Below are positions 58,119 through 64,000 of a stretch of 64,000 bases of DNA, one piece after another. Under the pieces are notes generated by a model, which saw only the letters and a list, made by a program, of their open reading frames with translations, was not told where the DNA came from and did no database searches. Made by a program: the position numbers and the translations under genes. How positions within the stretch are numbered: position 1 is the stretch's first letter; each line of letters opens with the position of its first letter. Source of the stretch: a virus; IMG/VR virus record IMGVR_UViG_3300046096_000464, positions 45,316 through 109,315 of that record, one strand, 5' to 3'.

Positions 58119-58817
58119 TCAGAGCATAATAGGTTTATCCCAAGTAGCTTGATTTTCTAGATGCGTTTCAATAAGTTGTTCTAGTTTTGATTGATGTTCT
58201 GCTGTGAATACAATATTAGGATCTGGCAACCAATTAGGTACTTCTTGTAAGTATCTTTCGGGAGTGACTAATCCAGATTTTACTCCAAACTGATAATGCA
58301 AGTTTTGTAAGTAATTGAGATCTTTATAACAAAAATTTATATGTTTACCATTTACTCTTGGCATAGCAATTTGTGTTATATAGCTACCATTATTATATGT
58401 TGCACCAATAGGGAGTCCAGATGACTTCTTTTGTATTAATATGTTAAACCATTGAGTAACTACTTCTAAATTAGAACGTTTATTATTACTAGGATCGCCA
58501 TCTATATGATTAATTACCCAATTAGCATTAGTTTTATATCCATATACTAACTCATGAATTCTTACAGTTTGTCCATCTTTTTTTGTACTAAATCTACCTC
58601 CACTATTATGATACCAATTATATAGTTTTAACAATTCTACTTTATCAAGATCTATTGTGTTAGTATATATTTTACCAGATTTAGTATTCAGTACATGTAA
58701 CGTTTCATCTACAAATAGTTGATTGTAAGTAAGTTTACCTGCATATAGTTTATTGAGATTATGGTGAGGTTGATCGAATTGATAGAAATTGAGTATTTTG
58801 TCGCAGAAATGTATCAT
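58119..58817 (-). CDS. HNH homing endonuclease with AP2-like domain, family copy 4
   Basis: This intact 232-residue copy starts MIHFCDKILNFYQFDQPHHN, has the core NWVINHIDGDPSNNKRSNLE and the AP2-like part SYITQIAMPRVNGKHINFCY, and ends LIETHLENQATWDKPIML. The stop lies in the iterated element (CATAATAGG / AGAGCATAATAG). It lies between TerL-M and the divergent TerL-C, so it may have taken part in the break of terL. The 123-aa gene upstream ends 2 bases before its start. Confidence 0.87.
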   Translation of the reverse strand: MIHFCDKILNFYQFDQPHHNLNKLYAGKLTYNQLFVDETLHVLNTKSGKIYTNTIDLDKVELLKLYNWYHNSGGRFSTKKDGQTVRIHELVYGYKTNANWVINHIDGDPSNNKRSNLEVVTQWFNILIQKKSSGLPIGATYNNGSYITQIAMPRVNGKHINFCYKDLNYLQNLHYQFGVKSGLVTPERYLQEVPNWLPDPNIVFTAEHQSKLEQLIETHLENQATWDKPIML

Positions 58818-58819
58818 TT

Positions 58820-59191
58820 TTAATAATAATATATAGAATATATCTCAATCTGACGCATCCGATTTAGAAAATAGGTTTTTTCATTTTCAGTTTCAACTAT
58901 CGCAACCGACGCATAAAATTCAACACAATTCCCTAAGTCAATTCTTTCAACTTCTATATATTCTTTTAGTCCCGAACCAATTTTAAATATTTGATCTTTT
59001 AATATTATACCAGATTCACCATTAACACTGATATTAATAATTTTGATATATTTTTCGTTTAAATCTTCAACAATTCCAGAGTATCTTTGAGATCTATTTT
59101 TGTACTTAACTAAGTTGCCATTAATAATGTTCAATATATTTTTTCTCGATGTGTATTCTAATAATATAACATTATTGGTGAGATATGTCAA
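58820..59191 (-). CDS. Hypothetical protein, 123 aa
   Basis: I do not recognise this protein. It looks like a small beta-barrel: MTYLTNNVILLEYTSRKNIL, NLVKYKNRSQRYSGIVEDLN, EKYIKIINISVNGESGIILK, then VEFYASVAIVETENEKTYFL. It is divergent from TerL-C, with 37 bases between the two starts, and is followed at 2 bases by the HNH copy. It could be a resident gene captured between the terminase fragments. Confidence 0.62.
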   Translation of the reverse strand: MTYLTNNVILLEYTSRKNILNIINGNLVKYKNRSQRYSGIVEDLNEKYIKIINISVNGESGIILKDQIFKIGSGLKEYIEVERIDLGNCVEFYASVAIVETENEKTYFLNRMRQIEIYSIYYY

Positions 59192-59228
59192 GTATATCTA
59201 AATATCAATATAAAAATTCAGTTTTTAC

Positions 59229-59573
59229 ATGTTAAAATTACTTCCGTCATTACAGCAAAATATAGGAAATTTGGTAGAAACACCAGATGGTTTCGAGAAA
59301 TTTATGGGAGTGCAGAAAATTTATAGAAATAAATATATAGAATTAGAATTCTTAGACGACAATAAATTAGTTTGCTCACTTAATCATCCGATAAACACCA
59401 CAGAAGGTATAATATTAGCTAAAGATCTCACTAAAACTATAGAAATAATTGGAAAAGTAAATAATACTTTTCTTAAAACAAAAAAAACTATAAGAAAAAA
59501 AATAGAATTATATGATATTGTTAATTCTGGCAAGAATCATTGGTATTATGCGAACGATATATTAAATAAAAAC
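59229..59573 (+). other. Split C-intein (115 residues) of TerL site 2
   Basis: It runs MLKLLPSLQQNIGNLVETPD to YYANDILNKN, with +1 Cys at 59574-59576. Compared with the site 1 C-intein it keeps TP.G...F.GV/Q and the block B-like NHP, but the penultimate residue is Lys in place of His. The partner N-intein is at 55545-55703 on the other strand. Confidence 0.82.
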
Positions 59574-60452
59574 TGTAGCTTCATAGGTTCATCGCTCACC
59601 CTTCTTAATGCCAATAAATTAGCAGCATTAACCCATAAAGAACCAATAGAAAGAAATGACAATATAGTTGTCTACGCAAAACCAAATCCTACGCATAGAT
59701 ATATGATTTGTGCAGACACCGCAGAAGGTGTTGAAAAGGATTATTCAGTAGCAATGGTGTTTGACATCACTACTGTACCATACACCATAACAGCTATTTA
59801 TAAAAACAATAATATTGCACCAATAGTATTCCCCAACATAATATTGAAATTGGCGAATGAATATAATAAAGCTTACGTTCTTGTAGAGTTAAACAGCATT
59901 GGATCACAAGTAGGAGATATTCTACATTACGATCTAGAATATAGCAACCTACTTATGACAGCCACCGTGGGACGAAACGGGTTAATTCTAGGTCAAGGAT
60001 TCGGTAATAAGTGCAAATTTGGATTACAAATTACTAAAACTACAAAACGACTAGGTTATAGTAACATGAAATCTTTGATTGAAGATGATAAATTACTAAT
60101 AGAAGATTTTGGTATTATTAGTGAATTATCAACATATGTAGAAAAAGGGGATTCTTATGCAGCAGATGATGGTAGTAATGATGATCTAGTAGCTTGTATC
60201 GTATTATTTTCTTGGTGTGTTACCCAGCCGTATTTCAAAGAACTTACAGATTTAGACGTAGCAAAAGATATTCGGGAATTACACAGACAAGAAATAGAAG
60301 ACGACATGGCGGTATTAGGTGCTTTATTGATAAATGGAGAAGAATTAGAAGATGGTATTGTGGAAGAAGGTGGAGATCTGTGGTGGAATGCTAAGTTAAC
60401 TGACAGTTATTATGAGTACGGGTACGAGGTGCCAGTTATTTATTACTTTTAA
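59229..60452 (+). CDS. Large terminase fragment TerL-C (nuclease domain) with N-terminal C-intein
   Basis: Residues 1-115 form a C-intein (GNLVETPDGFEKFMGVQKIY, SLNHPINTTEGIILAKDL, end YYANDILNKN). The extein starts at Cys116: CSFIGSSLTLLNANKLAALT, matching T4 gp17 AFEGTSGTLISGMKLA. It is the complete RNase H-fold nuclease: ICADTAEGVEKDY (Asp163), VLVELNSIGSQVGDILHYDL (Glu220) and GSNDDLVACIVLFSWCVTQP (Asp318/319). After trans-splicing to TerL-M it gives the C-terminal half of the packaging motor that cuts concatemers into headful lengths. It lies on the + strand upstream of gp18, as gp17 precedes gp18 in T4, whereas N and M lie on the - strand. CTAAATATCA upstream may be the late box. Confidence 0.9.
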   Translation: MLKLLPSLQQNIGNLVETPDGFEKFMGVQKIYRNKYIELEFLDDNKLVCSLNHPINTTEGIILAKDLTKTIEIIGKVNNTFLKTKKTIRKKIELYDIVNSGKNHWYYANDILNKNCSFIGSSLTLLNANKLAALTHKEPIERNDNIVVYAKPNPTHRYMICADTAEGVEKDYSVAMVFDITTVPYTITAIYKNNNIAPIVFPNIILKLANEYNKAYVLVELNSIGSQVGDILHYDLEYSNLLMTATVGRNGLILGQGFGNKCKFGLQITKTTKRLGYSNMKSLIEDDKLLIEDFGIISELSTYVEKGDSYAADDGSNDDLVACIVLFSWCVTQPYFKELTDLDVAKDIRELHRQEIEDDMAVLGALLINGEELEDGIVEEGGDLWWNAKLTDSYYEYGYEVPVIYYF

Positions 60453-60504
60453 TTGCTTACTATAATTATAGTTTTCGTGCGTTGTAGGGCATTTTAGCCA
60501 TCTC

Positions 60505-60909
60505 TCAGAGTATAATTGGCTGCTCCCAAGTAGATTGATTCTCTAGATGTGCTTCAATTAATTGATCTAATTTTGTTTGATGTTTTGGTGAGCATTGTAT
60601 GGTAGAATCGGGTAGCCAATTAGGAACTTCTCTGAGGTATCTTTCTGGAGTAACTAATCCTGACTTTACTGCAAAATGATAATGTATGTTTTGTAAGTAA
60701 TTTATATATTTAGAACCAAAAGTCATAGCTTTACTATTTTTTCTTGGCATAGCAATATTTGTTAGATAACTACCGCCACTAACAATTATTTATAGATCGT
60801 CTATAAATAATTGATTATATGTTAATTTTAATTTTTATTTTCCATTATCTACATTATGATTAGGCAGATTGAACTGATAGAGATTTAATGTTTTGCAGAA
60901 GTGGATCAT
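60505..60909 (-). pseudogene. HNH family remnant with internal deletion and stops
   Basis: From ATG 60909 the frame reads MIHFCKTLNLYQFNLPNHNV and reaches a stop after NGK. Pieces of the next segment remain (LTYNQLFIDDL), then the HNH core is missing. The C-terminal part is open from 60750 (MPRKNSKAMTFGSKYINYLQ to LIEAHLENQSTWEQPIIL). It is therefore a decayed copy lying between TerL-C and gp18. Its upstream AAAGTATATAATAATTATAA matches the promoter element of intact copies. Confidence 0.85.
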
Positions 60910-60948
60910 TTTTACCAATATAAAGTATATAATAATTATAACACATAA

Positions 60949-61248
60949 ATGCAAAAAAAACAGGTTTATATTATCTTTAATGAATTATTAAATTTAATAA
61001 AAATAGGAGTCACCAACAACATTCCTCGCAGACTAAGGCAACTTGAGTGCAGTTCTGGATGCAAACTAGAACTATACTATCATACTGAACCGATATATAA
61101 CGCAACCAAAATAGAAAAGTCACTGCATCAGTATTTTAATTTAAAACGAAAAGAAGGCGAGTACTTTTTTATAAGCGCAGAAGAAGCAAAAGAAAAATTG
61201 TTATTTATGATATCTAACTTGACTAAAGTATATACAGACAATTTATAA
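60949..61248 (+). CDS. T5orf172/MUG113-type GIY-YIG nuclease, 99 aa
   Basis: The protein opens KQVYIIFNELLNLIKIGVTN, a YIG-like pair in the form used by T5orf172-type GIY-YIG proteins. It continues NIPRRLRQLECSSGCKLELY, EKSLHQYFNLKRKEGEYFFI (conserved Glu and His) and ends in a short helix. It is complete for this minimal family. The residues LLNLIK are encoded by a palindrome copy (60984-61000). It sits between TerL-C and gp18 as a probable homing gene. Confidence 0.8.
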   Translation: MQKKQVYIIFNELLNLIKIGVTNNIPRRLRQLECSSGCKLELYYHTEPIYNATKIEKSLHQYFNLKRKEGEYFFISAEEAKEKLLFMISNLTKVYTDNL

Positions 61249-61251
61249 ATA
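61244..61251 (+). promoter_or_regulatory. T4-type late promoter box TATAAATA upstream of gp18
   Basis: TTTATAAATATAAATAATAG begins at the stop of the GIY-YIG gene, 32 bases before the gp18 ATG. Confidence 0.7.
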
Positions 61252-61283
61252 TAAATAATAGTAATAACAATAAGTATAATAAA

Positions 61284-63260
61284 ATGCCTATAAATTTATC
61301 CTCGCCTGGTGTGTCGATTCAAGAAATAGATAAGTCCGCAACAATCAATACAGAAAATAGCAAAATTGCAATTATTGCATTACCCGCATCTAAAGGCGTA
61401 ACTAATAAAGTAACATACATTTCTAATGAAGCAGAATTAGTAGAGCAATTTGGTAAACCAGATGATAATAATTACATTGAATGGTTTAGCGCATTAGAAG
61501 TAATGCGTTATGGAGTACTAGCAGGGGTAATTCGCCCAAATGATAGTACCACTGCACTAAAAACAGCAAACGTAACTAGCAATGGATTTGATAGTACATT
61601 ATCTGTATCAGGAATGTCAGAATACGAATTAAACACCAATAACTATATTTTTTCTGCACAAAGTCAATCTGATTTATACAATGGGGTGACAGTAGCGGTA
61701 ATCGATCATGGAGCAGATCAAATTCTGACAATAAATGTTGGTACAAATCCAGTACCAACAATTGCAGTTGGGGATATTGTAAAAACGATAACTAGTTTTG
61801 GATGGGTGTATTCTATTAATACAAATGGATATACAGTTACAATAAATGACCCCACCAAAAAATTTAATTTGGGGGAAACTATTTATCTAGTAGATGGTAT
61901 TACACCTATTGGGGTAATCACTGGCATTACTGATTTTTATAATACACAAAATATATTACCAGGACTTCCTTGGTCAACTATTGCACCACAACCAGGAACT
62001 AGTCAAAAAGCTAAAGATTTGAATAGCAAATTTGATGAATTTCATGCAGTAATTATTGATACTACTGGTAAAATTAGTGGTAATATTAATGCAATTTTAG
62101 AATCATACACATACCTATCCAAAGCATCAGATGGAACTAGTGCGGAAGGAGTAGACACTTATTGGAAACGAGCAATTTTAAATCGTTCAAAATATATTTT
62201 CCCTGGTTCACAAAAATTTAATATTGGTACTACATTAACTCCAGTAATCCCAGCAAATGCTACATATATTGGAGCAGATATTGGAGATCAAATTGCCGGA
62301 AAAATATTTAGACTATTTCGGAATAGTTCGAGTGGAGCAACATTAAAATTACATTTACAAGGTGGTACATCTTACAATTGGCTATTACCTACAGTTGTCG
62401 AAAGCAGTATTAGTTCTGCCTATGATATTGTAGAAGATTCCGAAGTATTTGGTGATATCGATTTTTTAATCCCTGGTAAAATTACTACACAGAGAATATT
62501 AAAATTACTCAGTATTTGCGAACGTCGTAGAGACTGTAGAATGGCGGTCGCGCCTGCACAAGCAGATGTTTTAAATAGTTTCAGTAGTAACAATAAAGTT
62601 AACAGAATTATTAATTTCTTTGATACACTACCTAGTAGTTCATTCATGATTTTCTGTGATAATTATAAATACATTTATGACAAGTACAATAATACTTTTA
62701 GATATATTCCATGCTCTGCTGATGTGGCTGGATTAACTTTATCTACATTAAATTCTTGGCAATCTCCCGCAGGAGTTACACATGGGGTAATAAAAAATGC
62801 AATTAAACTAGCATATAGTCCAAAACGTTCTGAAAGAGATCAACTATATAGTCATAGAGTAAATTCGATCATTAGCTACCCAGGTAGAGGGGTAATTCTA
62901 AATGGTGACAAAACTGCATTATCTTCACCATCGGCATTCGATCGAATTGGTGTAAGAGGATTGATGATTGAATTACAACGAGTAATTTCTCAATTTGCAG
63001 AAAATCAATTATTTGAAATCAATGACGATAACAGCAGAAAGAATTTTCTAGATAACGTAACACCTTATCTACAGAATATTCAAGCAAATCGCGGAATTTA
63101 CGAATACCAAGTGATTGCCGACACTACTAATAATAGTGTTCAAGATATTGATGCCAATAAGTTTACTGCGGATATCTACATCAAACCTGCACGTAGTATA
63201 AACTTTATCGTATTGAATTTTATTGTTACTGCTACTGGTGCAAGTTTCACAGAAACTTAA
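61284..63260 (+). CDS. 18: T4 gp18-like tail sheath protein
   Basis: The 658-residue protein (T4 gp18 is 659) has the family start INLSSPGVSIQEIDKSATIN, then YIEWFSALEVMRYGVLAGVI, and the C-terminal sheath core: AGVTHGVIKNAIKLAYSPKR, then RDQLYSHRVNSIISYPGRGV, SAFDRIGVRGLMIELQRVIS, and the end DIYIKPARSINFIVLNFIVT. Sheath subunits form the contractile tube that drives injection. It is the best preserved virion gene in the window. A palindrome copy and a terminator follow. Confidence 0.95.
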   Translation: MPINLSSPGVSIQEIDKSATINTENSKIAIIALPASKGVTNKVTYISNEAELVEQFGKPDDNNYIEWFSALEVMRYGVLAGVIRPNDSTTALKTANVTSNGFDSTLSVSGMSEYELNTNNYIFSAQSQSDLYNGVTVAVIDHGADQILTINVGTNPVPTIAVGDIVKTITSFGWVYSINTNGYTVTINDPTKKFNLGETIYLVDGITPIGVITGITDFYNTQNILPGLPWSTIAPQPGTSQKAKDLNSKFDEFHAVIIDTTGKISGNINAILESYTYLSKASDGTSAEGVDTYWKRAILNRSKYIFPGSQKFNIGTTLTPVIPANATYIGADIGDQIAGKIFRLFRNSSSGATLKLHLQGGTSYNWLLPTVVESSISSAYDIVEDSEVFGDIDFLIPGKITTQRILKLLSICERRRDCRMAVAPAQADVLNSFSSNNKVNRIINFFDTLPSSSFMIFCDNYKYIYDKYNNTFRYIPCSADVAGLTLSTLNSWQSPAGVTHGVIKNAIKLAYSPKRSERDQLYSHRVNSIISYPGRGVILNGDKTALSSPSAFDRIGVRGLMIELQRVISQFAENQLFEINDDNSRKNFLDNVTPYLQNIQANRGIYEYQVIADTTNNSVQDIDANKFTADIYIKPARSINFIVLNFIVTATGASFTET

Positions 63261-63280
63261 TTTAAATTATTAAATTTAAT

Positions 63281-63310
63281 AAAATGCCCTCAACTATGAG
63301 GGCATTTTAT
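63281..63310 (+). terminator. Intrinsic terminator after gp18
   Basis: AAAATGCCCTCA and TGAGGGCATTTT pair around ACTA and are followed by ATTG. The stem differs from the GACCTTCTAA family. Confidence 0.85.
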
Positions 63311-63386
63311 TGTATTAGATGCTAGTAGTCATTATTCTAGTTATCATGCGTTGAGGGGCATTCTACACCCCTCTCAGCGCATAATA

Positions 63387-63590
63387 TTAGATATCAGGAA
63401 AATTTAAGTGTGCAAATTGTTTATGATGTATTTTCGCAGCATCATCATAAGCTTTAGCTGCTTCAATTTCAGTTTTAAACCTTCCTAATCGGTACTTGGT
63501 CTTATTTGCAATTATTGTTGCCATCCAGGTATTATTACGAGAATCTAAATAGTATCGAATAATATAGACATTTAAGTCTTTACTACTCAT
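63387..63590 (-). CDS. Stand-alone AP2-domain protein, 67 aa
   Basis: Nearly the whole protein is one AP2/ERF DNA-binding domain: VYIIRYYLDSRNNTWMATII, ANKTKYRLGRFKTEIEAAKA, YDDAAKIHHKQFAHLNFPDI. In phages this domain is usually the C-terminal part of HNH homing endonucleases; here it is alone. Its ATG overlaps the stop of the tnpB-like gene upstream (ATGA at 63587-63590), so the two are translationally coupled. An inverted iterated element lies downstream at about 63350. Confidence 0.82.
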   Translation of the reverse strand: MSSKDLNVYIIRYYLDSRNNTWMATIIANKTKYRLGRFKTEIEAAKAYDDAAKIHHKQFAHLNFPDI

Positions 63591-64000
63591 TTGTAAGTTT
63601 TTATCCTTACTGGGTGTACTACTAAACCCTCTATCCCATTGCTGAACACGTTTGGGATTGCTTTTCTCATGATATTATAACTACCATTTATGTCTGCATT
63701 AAATTTCAGACCACTCTTGGCTTTGTATATCCCTCGTTGCAGTCTTCTACCGCTGAACTGGCGTTTTACACCTGCACTGTAAGTAGGAATTGAATCTGCA
63801 TCTAAGAAACTTGCTTTACTTGTATAACTCTCTTCTTGTTCGATAAATTTTATACCTACCAATTCACATTTGTAATGCAGTTTGGCTATCAAATCATTAA
63901 ATGGTACTTGAACGAAGTTCTGGTTATTTTTACTCCCTATATTGATGTTTTGTTTCCATCCATTGTTTTTACCTACTACCAATGTGCCCACATCATTTTC
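63587..64000 (-). CDS. TnpB (IS200/IS605 OrfB), C-terminal part, runs off the window
   Basis: The frame is open to the window edge (ENDVGTLVVGKNNGWKQNIN), so only the C-terminal 137 residues are seen. It contains the RuvC II-III region and end of a TnpB of another subgroup than the copy at 4445: ELVGIKFIEQEESYTSKASF, the phrase FSGRRLQRGIYKAKSG, and LKFNADINGSYNIMRKAIPN with the last catalytic Asp. It lacks the CxxC...CxxC finger, having SYTSKAS.LD in this place with no CxxC. It ends VVHPVRIKTYK and overlaps the AP2 gene. Confidence 0.85.
   Translation of the reverse strand, partial: ENDVGTLVVGKNNGWKQNINIGSKNNQNFVQVPFNDLIAKLHYKCELVGIKFIEQEESYTSKASFLDADSIPTYSAGVKRQFSGRRLQRGIYKAKSGLKFNADINGSYNIMRKAIPNVFSNGIEGLVVHPVRIKTYK

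Noticed and set aside
1-64000. tRNA genes
   Set aside because: I looked for cloverleaf-like GGTTCGANTCC signatures and saw none that I could support; a dedicated covariance-model scan would be needed to exclude them.

Overview
The window is a piece of an AT-rich genome of a large T4-related contractile-tailed phage. The evidence is a set of recognisable T4-type virion genes: tail sheath gp18, neck gp13 and gp14, sheath terminator gp15, baseplate wedge gp6, gp8 and gp25, both terminase subunits gp16 and gp17, and a gp43-type DNA polymerase. TATAAATA late-promoter boxes stand before the structural genes. Two very large virion proteins (a DUF4815-type start and a YHYH domain) are types known mainly from T4-like cyanophages, so a cyanobacterial host is likely but not proven.

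Layout. 1-3.9 kb: the end of a trimeric tail-fibre-like gene, three small genes, and a ParB-like DNA-binding gene with an internal 39-bp tandem repeat. 4.3-5.7 kb: an IS200/IS605-type TnpB element that cuts a small gene. 5.7-15.1 kb: about sixteen short, unrecognised, acidic genes on the + strand, organised as repeated cassettes (shared sigma70-like promoter, covarying leader hairpin, gene, GCCGATC-stem terminator). 13.0-13.9 and 15.0-15.8 kb: gene-poor stretches with operator-like palindromes and a duplicated non-coding repeat. 16.7-22.1 kb: mostly - strand accessory genes including HNH and GIY-YIG homing endonucleases and a Dam-like methyltransferase. 22.3-63.3 kb: virion genes scattered on both strands and interleaved with homing endonucleases and their relics. 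The window ends in an AP2-domain gene overlapping the 3' part of a second TnpB.

The main discovery candidate is the large terminase. It is fractured into three genes spread over 30 kb on both strands: TerL-N (30263-30684, -), TerL-M (55542-57953, -) and TerL-C (59229-60452, +). N/M and M/C each meet at an atypically split intein, with a very short N-intein of 30 or 53 residues and a C-intein of 122 or 115 residues. These resemble the known Ace Lake TerL (AceL-TerL) split-intein type. TerL-M also carries a contiguous 449-residue intein. Joining the exteins gives a protein of about 561 residues that aligns with T4 gp17, with Walker A, Walker B and the nuclease Asp/Glu/Asp residues intact.

In TerL-N the reading frame is broken just before Walker A by a 59-nt segment. 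It contains an 8-bp perfect hairpin and lies between two CCU codons. Removing it exactly restores the frame, the RQSGK Walker A end and the N-intein. No single frameshift can do this, so the arrangement suggests programmed ribosomal bypassing of the T4 gene 60 kind. If correct, one terminase would need a ribosomal hop, two protein trans-splicing events and one cis-splicing event.

Other themes are two highly iterated sequence elements (palindrome ATTATTAAATTTAATAAT and a CTAGAATGCCCTACAACG-like motif), a multi-copy HNH family with degraded copies, and a small non-autonomous TnpB-derived element inserted in one HNH copy. Functional calls rest on sequence reading alone; no database search was run.
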